Shown here: positions 40,419-46,745 of the stretch, piece by piece
How the letters are laid out: each line of letters opens with the position of its first letter
Numbering within the stretch: position 1 is the first letter of the stretch
DNA from: a virus
DNA: 48,457 bases
Virus record (IMG/VR): IMGVR_UViG_3300005732_000028
Coordinates: 1-48,457 of that record
Direction: 5' to 3' (one strand)
Notes under the pieces: generated by a model
The model's input: only the letters and a program-made list of their open reading frames with translations
Databases searched by the model: none
Told to the model about the DNA's origin: nothing
Made by a program: the position numbers and the translations under genes

Positions 40419-40647
40419 CAATAATCTCCCAATCAGGAAAGTTTGGTTTTACCTCCGTAAGGTCATCAGCTCTCACATTGACTAAGATTTCCCCGTCAGT
40501 GATAGTATAGATCTTAGACCTGCCTACCTTCCATGCAGATATGACCTTAACTTTGTTGCAACCAAACCAAGGAGCTACCCGTAAGGTAGACTTTAGCCAG
40601 TACCACTTACCGACAACAACACTGGATCTTTGTTTCTTACGAGACAT
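40411..40647 (-). CDS. Hypothetical protein (78 aa)
   Basis: ATG 40647 overlaps the upstream stop (TAATG). The 78-residue product starts MSRKKQRSSVVVGKWYWLKS and continues with a beta-rich stretch (KVKVISAWKVGRSKIYTIT). An SH3-like fold is plausible. The end is acidic. No family is recognised. Confidence 0.6.
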   Translation of the reverse strand: MSRKKQRSSVVVGKWYWLKSTLRVAPWFGCNKVKVISAWKVGRSKIYTITDGEILVNVRADDLTEVKPNFPDWEIIDD

Positions 40648-40910
40648 TAGTACTTCACCCGCTCTGTAATCTCTTGCAACTTCCAACCATAGAAGGTCCT
40701 TACATTCTCCCGGCCATAGGTTTCCCACAGAGTGTCAAGAGTCTCCCCAAGTTCCGAAACTTCAAAGATCTCACCTAGGACAATAGCCATCAGCACACGC
40801 TTACGGTTATACACCTTGTGTTCAATTATCTTACCTGATTCATTTGAACCGGGCAACAAAGCGATCTGGTGACGTGATGGGTCGAACTTTAGTTTGTTGG
40901 TCTTAGTCAT
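40647..40910 (-). CDS. Hypothetical protein (87 aa)
   Basis: The first gene behind the strong leftward promoter at 41006. SD AGGAAGAG precedes the ATG. The 87-residue product has a beta-rich start (HQIALLPGSNESGKII) and a helical second half (VSELGETLDTLWETYG). No family is recognised. Confidence 0.62.
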   Translation of the reverse strand: MTKTNKLKFDPSRHQIALLPGSNESGKIIEHKVYNRKRVLMAIVLGEIFEVSELGETLDTLWETYGRENVRTFYGWKLQEITERVKY

Positions 40911-40952
40911 GGTTCTCTCTTCCTACTAACTATGATAAACTGATTCTCATGT

Positions 40953-41011
40953 CCCTATATACATTCGGGGGAAACACAAGTTTATTATACAGCGATTCTC
41001 GGATTTGTCAA
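40953..41011 (-). promoter_or_regulatory. Strong leftward promoter with conserved downstream element
   Basis: TTGACA (41011-41006), 16 bp, TATAAT (40989-40984), both perfect consensus. GAATC lies in the spacer (40998-40994). Downstream, TTCCCCCGA and TATATAGG are shared with the rightward promoter at 47780, in the same order and nearly the same spacing. It should drive the leftward genes from 40910. Confidence 0.85.
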
Positions 41012-41020
41012 GATGTAAAA

Positions 41021-41242
41021 TTACAACACAGGGGTTTCGTCCCGTGATACAAACTGAAGGTCCTGCCGCCAACACCACCATGCACGATATGTACCTGTGC
41101 TGTCAAGACCCTGACAGGAGTAAACAGGACCTGTGTCATTCTCTCTCACACCTACAACACATACAACTGTTCCTTGGTCAAACATGTGAGCTGTGTTGTT
41201 TGCTACGATCTCGCATAGGTCTGACTCTTGTAAATCTCTCAT
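41021..41242 (-). CDS. Hypothetical protein (73 aa)
   Basis: The ATG overlaps the upstream stop as ATGA. The 73-residue beta-rich protein contains HMFDQGTVVCVVGVREND and YRAWWCWRQDLQFV, which may form a small SH3-like barrel. No family is recognised. It is the last gene before the 41006 promoter. Confidence 0.6.
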   Translation of the reverse strand: MRDLQESDLCEIVANNTAHMFDQGTVVCVVGVRENDTGPVYSCQGLDSTGTYRAWWCWRQDLQFVSRDETPVL

Positions 41243-41472
41243 TGTGCCCCCTGAGACATATCGGGGAGGTGGACGTACTGGTAGCCCTGTTCCTTCATTT
41301 CTTCGTAGACCTCTAGGGCAGCCTCAGAGGCCATCAGGACCGCAAGGGTACCTAAGTTAGCCAAGGCCATGTGGTTAGTCCGTGCTTGGTCCCTGATGGA
41401 CGTTGTGTTCACGATAGCATCATCAATAGGCACCATTGCCAGCAGTCCAGAGTATTCTTGAGCGGTTGTCAT
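41239..41472 (-). CDS. Hypothetical protein (77 aa)
   Basis: ATG 41472 follows AAAGGA, and 11 earlier in-frame codons would overlap the hydrolase more. The 77-residue product is helical and alanine-rich (ALANLGTLAVLMASEAALEV) with a C-terminal YQYVHLPDMSQGAQ. No family is recognised. It overlaps the 73-residue gene. Confidence 0.58.
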   Translation of the reverse strand: MTTAQEYSGLLAMVPIDDAIVNTTSIRDQARTNHMALANLGTLAVLMASEAALEVYEEMKEQGYQYVHLPDMSQGAQ

Positions 41473-41476
41473 ATGA

Positions 41477-41869
41477 TTAGTCCTTTGTATAGAAGTAGTG
41501 ACCACCTATGTAGCCATCCCGTTGCATTGAGTGCCGCCACTTAGGGTAGACGTAAGGTGCGTGGAAGTGGTTAGATGTTATCTCTAACGTTTCCCCTGCA
41601 AGTACCTCGGCGGCGATCTGTTGTATGATTCCCAAAGCTTCCTTATCTTTTGGCGAATCGTACACCAAAACGTTGTCAGATTTTCCATCATGTGTCCAGC
41701 TAAATTGTTTCCTCTGCCACACTACGTCACAGACATTATCAGGCCAACGTGGGTCAGCCACTCGGTTCATTACTACGGTACCTACTGCACGGCTTGCGTC
41801 CATGTCAACCAGTACCTCACGGCGTGTCTCGAAAAACATAACCGCAACCATGCAAGTAAGTATGTCCAT
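41477..41869 (-). CDS. SleB-type cell wall hydrolase
   Basis: ATG 41869 after AGGAAA gives 130 residues. The pattern FFETRRE, AVGTVVMNRVADPRWPDNV, CDVVWQRKQFSW and the end IGGHYFY is that of SleB/Hydrolase_2 enzymes that cut glycan strands. The catalytic glutamate is likely E14. There is no signal peptide. It is encoded in the leftward module, far from the M15 endolysin, so it may act at another time. A GTG at 41917 could add 16 residues but would clash with a small membrane ORF. Confidence 0.78.
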   Translation of the reverse strand: MDILTCMVAVMFFETRREVLVDMDASRAVGTVVMNRVADPRWPDNVCDVVWQRKQFSWTHDGKSDNVLVYDSPKDKEALGIIQQIAAEVLAGETLEITSNHFHAPYVYPKWRHSMQRDGYIGGHYFYTKD

Positions 41870-41877
41870 AATTTTTC

Positions 41878-41934
41878 CTAGATAAGGGCTAACACAAGGA
41901 TGAAGATAAAGAGGCACATAGAGACTTCCCTCAT
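41878..41934 (-). CDS. Possible 18-residue membrane peptide
   Basis: The ATG overlaps the upstream stop (ATGA) and the frame encodes 18 residues, almost all hydrophobic after MREVS (CLFIFILVLALI). It ends just before the SD of the SleB-type hydrolase. It could be a micro-holin or leader peptide for the hydrolase. It is too short to be sure, and the alternative is a longer GTG-started hydrolase. Confidence 0.35.
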   Translation of the reverse strand: MREVSMCLFIFILVLALI

Positions 41935-42170
41935 AGTCCTACCCCCTCTGCCATATTGAGGACAACATACTGTCGATCTTCCCCCGGCCACATATCTTTA
42001 GCTTCTAAATTCATTGCAAAACAAAGTTCTTCAGCAACTTCGATCTCAAACAAGTGTTTAATAACAGGCTTGATTGCAACAACTTGGATAATGTCGTCTG
42101 GCCCTTTTGTTTGGGCTTTAGTTACCTCTCGCTTGTGCATACGAGCTACGGTATAAATTCTCTGTGTCAT
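41931..42170 (-). CDS. Hypothetical protein (79 aa)
   Basis: The ATG overlaps the upstream stop (ATGA). The 79-residue product starts MTQRIYTVARMHKREVTKAQ and has a beta-rich centre (IIQVVAIKPVIKHLFEIEV). No family is recognised. A CCGNGGGAATT element lies just upstream of its start (42191-42201), close to its ribosome-binding site. Confidence 0.6.
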   Translation of the reverse strand: MTQRIYTVARMHKREVTKAQTKGPDDIIQVVAIKPVIKHLFEIEVAEELCFAMNLEAKDMWPGEDRQYVVLNMAEGVGL

Positions 42171-42514
42171 GTCTTGCCTTTCATATCTGTAATTCCCTCG
42201 GTACCTTTTGTTAATACCAAATTCCCCCGGCCTAGTAAGTTAGTAAACCCACTGTTAAGCCATCGGTCACGCTCGCGTATCATTAGTTCTCCGGCAATAT
42301 GGGGGTTTGCATCTTGTCCATAGCACCAGTTACCCTTGCCATCAGACCCAGCCACCCTGAATTCCCACGGATCTCTCTCGGATCTTTTGTAGGAGCGGAC
42401 CTTCACCACCTTACAATTAAACCCGTACTTAAAACTCAGCTCGTGTGCCAAGATGCGGGTAAATGGGGTCTCTATGTAATTCTCACGGTCCTCTTGTTTG
42501 TTTACATCACCCAC
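42167..42514 (-). CDS. Hypothetical protein (115 aa)
   Basis: GTG start at 42514, overlapping the TAG of the upstream gene and preceded by GGGAGG. The 115-residue basic protein contains FTRILAHELSFKYGFNCKVV and SERDPWEFRVAGSDG. Three CCGNGGGAATT copies lie within its coding sequence (42191, 42220, 42360), two of them near its 3' end, where they encode LGRGNLVLTKGTEGITDM. No family is recognised. Confidence 0.6.
   Translation of the reverse strand: MGDVNKQEDRENYIETPFTRILAHELSFKYGFNCKVVKVRSYKRSERDPWEFRVAGSDGKGNWCYGQDANPHIAGELMIRERDRWLNSGFTNLLGRGNLVLTKGTEGITDMKGKT
42191..42230 (-). repeat. Two CCGNGGGAATT copies, 29 bp apart
   Basis: Read leftward: CCGGGGGAATT (42230-42220) and CCGAGGGAATT (42201-42191). 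The second is followed by ACAGATATG, so GAGGG lies 10 bases from an ATG. Single further copies lie at 42360-42370 and 42541-42551. Confidence 0.75.
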
Positions 42515-42693
42515 TAGTTTGCCTCCCGCAACTCATTCGCAATTCCCTCGGCCCGTTTCTTCTTCTTAGCGCTGCCTACCACGTCAGTATGATCGGGGCC
42601 AAACTCTTTAGTAACCACTTTGATCACTTGATACTCTTGCATCCCCACGTTGAACTTTACTTTGATTGTGGTGGTAGATTTGAAGTTAGCCAT
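42514..42693 (-). CDS. Hypothetical protein (59 aa)
   Basis: The first gene behind the leftward promoter at 42760. The 59-residue product starts MANFKSTTTIKVKFNVG, has a beta-rich body (QEYQVIKVVTKEF) and a basic stretch SAKKKKRAEGIANELRE at its end, where a CCGAGGGAATT copy is in frame. AAGGA lies upstream of the ATG. No family is recognised. Confidence 0.62.
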   Translation of the reverse strand: MANFKSTTTIKVKFNVGMQEYQVIKVVTKEFGPDHTDVVGSAKKKKRAEGIANELREAN

Positions 42694-42715
42694 TTCGCTA
42701 TTCCTTGTTGTTTAG

Positions 42716-42760
42716 CGTGTTGTTGTCTTGGTTATAACTAGTGATTCTGTTCCGGTCAAC
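42716..42760 (-). promoter_or_regulatory. Leftward member of the early promoter family
   Basis: TTGACC (42760-42755), 17 bp, TATAAC (42737-42732), with GAATC in the spacer (42748-42744). Six bases after the -10 box comes AACAAACACGC followed by TAAACA, close to the AACGAAACGC start found at the rightward early promoters. Confidence 0.7.
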
Positions 42761-42959
42761 CCTTAAAATGCTTAAATCGTGCTGAGGGGAAACAGTAAGT
42801 ACCAAAGTCATCTACAAGGAATGGTCCGTCATGTGCCACAAGTACCCTGTACACCTTCCCTATGGTGAAGTTAGGGCAAGCGATATTAGCTACGCATTCC
42901 ACTTTAGACCCTTGGATTAAATCCATATCATCTAGGTAAAAGTCTTTATTAATCTTCAT
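42756..42959 (-). CDS. Hypothetical protein, first leftward gene (67 aa)
   Basis: ATG 42959 is chosen because GAGGG of a repeat copy lies 10 bases upstream. An ATG at 42980 would add MAEGITE and use the next repeat copy at a longer distance. The 67-residue protein contains GSKVECVANIACPNFTIGKV and looks like a small beta barrel. It is the promoter-proximal leftward gene, so it is expected early. No family is recognised. Confidence 0.6.
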   Translation of the reverse strand: MKINKDFYLDDMDLIQGSKVECVANIACPNFTIGKVYRVLVAHDGPFLVDDFGTYCFPSARFKHFKG

Positions 42960-42960
42960 T

Positions 42961-43057
42961 TCTGTAATTCCCTCGGCCATTTATTTCTGTAATTCCCTCG
43001 GTCACCCAAGAGTCTACGTAATTCCCACGGTCACTTATTTTTCCGTAATTCCCACGG
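42961..43057 (-). repeat. Four tandem CCGNGGGAATT elements in the leftward leader
   Basis: Read leftward: CCGTGGGAATTACGGA (from 43057), CCGTGGGAATTACGTA (from 43030), CCGAGGGAATTACAGA (from 43001) and CCGAGGGAATTACAGA (from 42976). Starts are 27, 29 and 25 bp apart. Linkers share AAATAAGTGA or AAATAAATGG. They lie between the 43156 promoter and the first leftward gene, so they would be in the 5' leader of that message. Confidence 0.85.
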
Positions 43058-43126
43058 TCACTTATTTTTCGTGGTATTCTTGCCACATGTGACCAAAAGG
43101 CAACACTAAAACTTAGGCAAACTACC

Positions 43127-43156
43127 ACCTTAGCAAGACGAATCATGGGCTGTCAA
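43127..43156 (-). promoter_or_regulatory. Probable leftward early promoter
   Basis: TTGACA (43156-43151), 18 bp, TAAGGT (43132-43127). A GANTC site (43144-43140) lies in the spacer. It would transcribe the repeat-bearing leader and the leftward early genes. The -10 box is imperfect, so confidence is moderate. Confidence 0.5.
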
Positions 43157-43438
43157 GTATTGTAATTAAGCCACACGTTAATGTGACAGAGGTGCAACAC
43201 TAGATTAACAACCTAATGCAAGCCCTTGACAACACAAGAGAAGCCGCTAATGCGACTCGCTGATTCTTAATTGAGGTTTAGGTCTTTGGTCCCTCGCAAG
43301 GGTTATTGATTCTAGCATAGTGATTCCTTTCATTTCTACCAGACTTAAAGGGCATAAAATAATGTGTCAACCCCTTTACTTTAATAGGGAGTGTCCTTAT
43401 ATATGATTCTAACGAAACGCACTTAAGGGATTGTCCTA
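43147..43438. promoter_or_regulatory. Divergent control region between leftward and rightward early genes
   Basis: About 290 bp without a gene. It holds the leftward promoter at 43156, several GATTC sites (for example near 43262, 43308, 43322 and 43405), additional TTGACA boxes (43228 rightward; 43372 leftward) and the first rightward early promoter. It is the natural start point of infection transcription. Confidence 0.6.
43375..43420 (+). promoter_or_regulatory. Rightward early promoter 1 with AACGAAACGC start element
   Basis: TTTACT (43375-43380), 17 bp, TATATA (43398-43403), GATTC (43405-43409), then AACGAAACGC (43411-43420) at the expected transcript start. ATG follows at 43439. Confidence 0.7.
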
Positions 43439-43765
43439 ATGACTTACACTAACCTAACCCACCAACACGCCGGAACCGTTGCAAATCAGATGGTGTTTAA
43501 TAACTGTCACGTCCTCTCTGTTTGCCGTGATAATCATATGAACGGGCAAGTATACTGGCAATTGCTGATAGGTAACGACCGCAAAGAAGGTTTCGAGTCG
43601 GCAACATTCGGAACCCGGCTAGAGCTTCTGGAATTTGCAATGAAGGTAGCCGTTAGACTGAAACAGTTGGGCAAGCCTGTAATCCTTGGCTATGAACATG
43701 GCACAGATTTTCGTTTTGTCTCTGTAAACGAGTATATTAAAACGGGTCGCTTTATTTCAAGTTAG
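43439..43765 (+). CDS. Early hypothetical protein (108 aa)
   Basis: The first rightward early gene, 28 bases after its AACGAAACGC element. The 108-residue protein contains VYWQLLIGNDRKEGFESATF and the helix ELLEFAMKVAVRLKQLG, an alpha/beta layout. No family is recognised. An early promoter directly follows its stop. A host-takeover role is expected from position only. Confidence 0.65.
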   Translation: MTYTNLTHQHAGTVANQMVFNNCHVLSVCRDNHMNGQVYWQLLIGNDRKEGFESATFGTRLELLEFAMKVAVRLKQLGKPVILGYEHGTDFRFVSVNEYIKTGRFISS

Positions 43766-43768
43766 GGC

Positions 43769-43813
43769 TTGCGAATCAAATAGCAGTGCCTTAGATAGTA
43801 CTTAACGAAACGA
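43769..43813 (+). promoter_or_regulatory. Rightward early promoter 2
   Basis: TTGCGA (43769-43774) overlapping GAATC (43773-43777), 17 bp, TAGATA (43792-43797), 6 bp, AACGAAACGA (43804-43813). The -35 is weak, but the spacing of all elements matches the other members. Confidence 0.6.
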
Positions 43814-43832
43814 CAAACAACGGTGACAGACC

Positions 43833-44228
43833 ATGGGCAAGAACCTAGCACAACTCTCTAATGAACAAATCCAGAAACTTTATGACGATCTGGAAGGACT
43901 CCCCTGTCGTTTCTTTATCACTACTTACCTAGAGGGAGAGGTTGAGGATGTAGAGGTAGAGCCTAAGATTGCAGCGCAGATTGTGGCAGGCAACCACGCA
44001 ATAAGGGGTTTTTACACCGGCCCAACAAGGGAACAACACTCTGTTAGGGAAAATGGGGTTTCCCAAGTTTGTTATACAGTAGATGACGATTTGGGGTTGA
44101 TAGACTCACTAGAATCGCCTATGTATGACATATGGAAGGCAGAAAGGGAGTCGGACTTAGACCACCTCTTTGACGCTGTACACTATAATAACCCCGATCT
44201 AGAATATGACCTCAATAAGGGTAACTAA
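43833..44228 (+). CDS. Early acidic hypothetical protein (131 aa)
   Basis: A 131-residue strongly acidic protein (VEDVEVEPKIAAQIV, SDLDHLFDAVHYNNPDLEYD). Start ATG 43833 follows GGTGA. No family is recognised. Acidic small early proteins of phages often mimic DNA or bind host enzymes, which is possible here but unproven. Confidence 0.65.
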   Translation: MGKNLAQLSNEQIQKLYDDLEGLPCRFFITTYLEGEVEDVEVEPKIAAQIVAGNHAIRGFYTGPTREQHSVRENGVSQVCYTVDDDLGLIDSLESPMYDIWKAERESDLDHLFDAVHYNNPDLEYDLNKGN

Positions 44229-44231
44229 ACT

Positions 44232-44414
44232 ATGAACACTTTTGTTTTACTCCTGCACATGTTCAACCCTATCAATGGTGTTACTGATGTAACGGTACTT
44301 GACTACAATATGACAGGTGCCGATTGTACAAGGGAGCTAGTCCTTATGAAACAACTTGAAACAGAGAATCGGTGGCTCTCTTGTGAGCTTGATTATGCAG
44401 AATACGGGGAATAA
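44232..44414 (+). CDS. Early hypothetical protein (60 aa)
   Basis: A 60-residue protein starting MNTFVLLLHMFNPINGVTDV, three bases after the previous stop. The second half is acidic and helical (ELVLMKQLETENRWLSC). AAGGG lies upstream. No family is recognised. Confidence 0.58.
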   Translation: MNTFVLLLHMFNPINGVTDVTVLDYNMTGADCTRELVLMKQLETENRWLSCELDYAEYGE

Positions 44415-44418
44415 GAAA

Positions 44419-44655
44419 ATGGCTGGTGGTGCATTCACAACACAGACAAGGGCAGACATTAGCTTCCACGGCTGGCACGTCTCTTGCGATGATATCTACA
44501 AAAGTAAGGCAAGGATTAGAGCAACTAGCCGGGATTCCCTTCAGCGGCCCCCTTGTTTCGATGGCGTAGGTATGACCCTAGAGGAATTGCATAAGCTAAG
44601 AGACTTTGTTGATTTTGTTATTGAGGGCATTGACTCTAAGACGAATCAGAAGTAA
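44419..44655 (+). CDS. Early hypothetical protein (78 aa)
   Basis: ATG 44419 follows GGGGAA, four bases after the previous stop. The 78-residue product contains ADISFHGWHVSCDDIYKSKA and the helix LEELHKLRDFVDFVIEGI. No family is recognised. Its 3' end carries the -35 and -10 boxes of the next early promoter. Confidence 0.6.
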   Translation: MAGGAFTTQTRADISFHGWHVSCDDIYKSKARIRATSRDSLQRPPCFDGVGMTLEELHKLRDFVDFVIEGIDSKTNQK

Positions 44656-44674
44656 AACTAGTGTAACGAAACGC
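44630..44674 (+). promoter_or_regulatory. Rightward early promoter 3
   Basis: TTGACT (44630-44635), 17 bp, TAAAAC (44653-44658), 6 bp, AACGAAACGC (44665-44674). GAATC is in the spacer (44643-44647) and a GACTC overlaps the -35 box. Confidence 0.72.
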
Positions 44675-44693
44675 ACTAAAGGGTAACTGACTT

Positions 44694-44831
44694 ATGACTA
44701 AACGTTCTGAAGCCGTAGAGAACCAAATTAAAGAGCTGGAAAAGAGGTATTCTAGAACTTGTGGAAGGACTAAACGAGCGGATATTCAAAGGCAGATAGA
44801 CTATCTCAAGCGTAAGGAACTCAAAGCATGA
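44694..44831 (+). CDS. Small basic early protein (45 aa)
   Basis: Start ATG 44694, 29 bases after its AACGAAACGC element. The 45-residue product is helical and basic (MTKRSEAVENQIKELEKRYS, then TKRADIQRQIDYLKRKELKA), compatible with a short coiled coil or nucleic-acid binder. Its stop overlaps the next start (ATGA). No family is recognised. Confidence 0.62.
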   Translation: MTKRSEAVENQIKELEKRYSRTCGRTKRADIQRQIDYLKRKELKA

Positions 44832-45124
44832 GCATGAACCCCCTCAAGAACCCACATACTGTTGACTGGCACATGGCTAACATTCGTCAAGAGGCCACAA
44901 GGAAGGGTCTGCACCCCCTTAAGGTAGCTTATGACTATTGGTGTGATTATATGCACAGTCAGACCGGAATCTCCTGTCATGCTACTAACGTTGCTTGCGC
45001 GGTCTATCGTCAAGAGCAAATTTCTAAAGGGTCTAGCACAGGGGCAGACTTTGGGCACAGCAACCGGACTCAAGCGGCTTTGAATGTCTTTGTTTACGAG
45101 CTAAAGGCAATAGAAAAAGGCTGA
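44828..45124 (+). CDS. Early hypothetical protein (98 aa)
   Basis: A 98-residue helical protein starting MSMNPLKNPHTVDWHMANIR, with GLHPLKVAYDYWCDYMHSQ and a C-terminal helix. It is coupled to the 45-residue gene by ATGA. No family is recognised. Confidence 0.62.
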   Translation: MSMNPLKNPHTVDWHMANIRQEATRKGLHPLKVAYDYWCDYMHSQTGISCHATNVACAVYRQEQISKGSSTGADFGHSNRTQAALNVFVYELKAIEKG

Positions 45125-45142
45125 TTAACTTTTGTAAGGCTC

Positions 45143-45187
45143 TTGACGAATCAATACTAGGGCCCTATTTATAGTTTATCGAAACAA
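45143..45187 (+). promoter_or_regulatory. Rightward early promoter 4
   Basis: TTGACG (45143-45148) overlapping GAATC (45148-45152), 17 bp, TATTTA (45166-45171), 6 bp, ATCGAAACAA (45178-45187). The start element is the most diverged of the five but keeps CGAAAC and the following CAAACAGAC. Confidence 0.7.
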
Positions 45188-45210
45188 CAAACAGACAAGC
45201 GGTGATACTG

Positions 45211-45753
45211 ATGGCACAATTCTACGCAACAAACCTTAACCACATGGGGACATTCTGGTTTAACACCCTCAAGGAATACCTGAGGGATAAGGTTTCTCAG
45301 GATGAATACGAGATCGGCTTTGTCTCTGGAACCAAACTTGAGGAAACTATCGTCCGGTGTTTTACAGAGACTCACGGTATCTACGAGTCAAACCTAGAGC
45401 TTATGTTTGATATTCTTGAGGAAGCCAAAGACGAATCAGAAGAGTCTCGGGTTGTTTCTTTTATCTATCAGTGTGAGTGCCTAAGGGAAGAACCTGCAAT
45501 AGCTTGGGACAATACAGACTCTTTTTACTTTATTTGGTGCGCTGGTACTGCCGATTTCATGGGTACAGAGCAAGAGTTTGTTAAGAGCTATCTTTATCAG
45601 GATGACTCCACTTTTGAGCAAATTACAGGGGTATCTTCTGGCTCTGTTGCAGGTCAATACTTTGATGCAGACTCGTGGGCGCGCGACTCTTTGGTCAATG
45701 ATTACAACGTGCTTAATTGTGCTTTTGGTTATTTCCTCTTTCCTACTCAATAA
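45211..45753 (+). CDS. Early acidic hypothetical protein (180 aa)
   Basis: ATG 45211 follows GCGGTGA, the same SD context as the 131-residue early gene. The 180-residue acidic protein contains QFYATNLNHMGTFWFNTLKE, IYESNLELMFDILEEAKDE and a C-terminal aromatic-rich end. It is the largest rightward early gene. No family is recognised; an inhibitor of a host enzyme is a guess from position and charge. Confidence 0.66.
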   Translation: MAQFYATNLNHMGTFWFNTLKEYLRDKVSQDEYEIGFVSGTKLEETIVRCFTETHGIYESNLELMFDILEEAKDESEESRVVSFIYQCECLREEPAIAWDNTDSFYFIWCAGTADFMGTEQEFVKSYLYQDDSTFEQITGVSSGSVAGQYFDADSWARDSLVNDYNVLNCAFGYFLFPTQ

Positions 45754-45756
45754 CGG

Positions 45757-45801
45757 TTGACACTAAAGAGAATCAACTGTATAACGTATGTAACGAAACG
45801 C
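45757..45801 (+). promoter_or_regulatory. Rightward early promoter 5
   Basis: TTGACA (45757-45762), 17 bp, TATAAC (45780-45785), 6 bp, AACGAAACGC (45792-45801). GAATC lies in the spacer (45770-45774). This is the best match to consensus in the family. Confidence 0.8.
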
Positions 45802-45821
45802 TAAACAGACTGGACGATACA

Positions 45822-46163
45822 ATGACAAGCCGCATCACTAAGAAACAGATGGAATTTGCTCTAGAGCTTCTGAACAACGTCATGGGTTATGCCTCCGAAC
45901 CTTACGCAAAAGAGCGTGACTCGAGCGGTCGCCTTGTATCTCAACAGTGCTTTGTTCTAGATGGTGCCTATGGTGGCTGGCGTGTATGTCTTCAGTGTCC
46001 AGAAGGTGGCCAGCGGGATATCACTCCTCGGGGTTCTAAGCGTGAAACCTATGACCACATTCAAAGCTTGATCAAAGGGGCTGAGCTTATGGCCCTCAAG
46101 ATGAATAAGGAGCTATCTAACCCTAAAAGCCATTGGGAACGTAAGGAGCTTGCAGGCAAATGA
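45822..46163 (+). CDS. Early hypothetical protein (113 aa)
   Basis: ATG 45822 lies 30 bases after the AACGAAACGC element; the frame is open further upstream but through the promoter. The 113-residue basic protein contains KKQMEFALELLNNVMGYASE and GGWRVCLQCPEGGQRDITPR. The CLQC could be half a metal site. No family is recognised. It overlaps the next gene by 4 bases. Confidence 0.62.
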   Translation: MTSRITKKQMEFALELLNNVMGYASEPYAKERDSSGRLVSQQCFVLDGAYGGWRVCLQCPEGGQRDITPRGSKRETYDHIQSLIKGAELMALKMNKELSNPKSHWERKELAGK

Positions 46164-46495
46164 AGGTAGAAACGCTAGAACAGCTCTTACAAGTGCCGGG
46201 CATTGTCTTAAGGCAAGTACCCCTAACAAGCTCTAGTCTGTATGCTGCAAAGCCTGAGGACTTAACAAGAGAGCTAGGGGATAACGAATCTCTAGAGTCT
46301 TTTGAGTTTGCCAAGGGAGAGCGTAAGTTCCTTAGGGTCGTTAAACCCAATTCCTTAGGTGGTAAGTGGTTGGTAACTGTCAAAAGTGATCAATACTCTA
46401 CTGTGAATTTTAGCCAATGCGGGGTTGACACATGCCCTATCAAGGCTTACAACAATTACACACAAGGCAAGTTCCTTAAGAAGCGCAAAGGCTAA
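46160..46495 (+). CDS. Early hypothetical protein (111 aa)
   Basis: The ATG overlaps the previous stop (ATGA). The 111-residue protein starts MKVETLEQLLQVPGIVLRQV, has a beta-rich middle and a lysine-rich end (TQGKFLKKRKG). No family is recognised. Confidence 0.62.
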   Translation: MKVETLEQLLQVPGIVLRQVPLTSSSLYAAKPEDLTRELGDNESLESFEFAKGERKFLRVVKPNSLGGKWLVTVKSDQYSTVNFSQCGVDTCPIKAYNNYTQGKFLKKRKG

Positions 46496-46499
46496 ACCA

Positions 46500-46745
46500 A
46501 TGTTCTCTGTTCAATTTCTCCGCCACGGTAAACCACAACACCTGTTCAAGGTTAAGACCGTAAATGATGGCTCTCAAGATCAAGGACTCCCCGATGTTTT
46601 GGACACTTTTGGAAACATGCCTAAGCCGTTGCAAGGGGCTATTATGCGCTCTAGCTGGGTCTCTATCGGCAATAACGTTTGGGAACGTAAGCTCACTAAG
46701 GCTGATGGTTCTAAGGTTTATGGGGTACTTGTGGCAACCAAATAG
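46500..46745 (+). CDS. Early hypothetical protein (81 aa)
   Basis: ATG 46500 follows AAAGG, four bases after the previous stop. The 81-residue product starts MFSVQFLRHGKPQHLFKVKT and contains RSSWVSIGNNVWERKLTKAD. A beta-rich fold is likely. It is the last gene before the long non-coding region. No family is recognised. Confidence 0.6.
   Translation: MFSVQFLRHGKPQHLFKVKTVNDGSQDQGLPDVLDTFGNMPKPLQGAIMRSSWVSIGNNVWERKLTKADGSKVYGVLVATK

Noticed and set aside
42949-43146. A 65-residue leftward frame over the four CCGNGGGAATT elements
   Set aside because: Its start lies inside the spacer of the leftward promoter, most of the protein is just the translated repeats (ISDRGNYGK type), and no SD precedes it. 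It is better read as a leader.
43367-43372. Leftward TTGACA overlapping early promoter 1
   Set aside because: The -10 position reads TAAGTC, a poor match, and a better leftward promoter lies closer to the genes at 43156.
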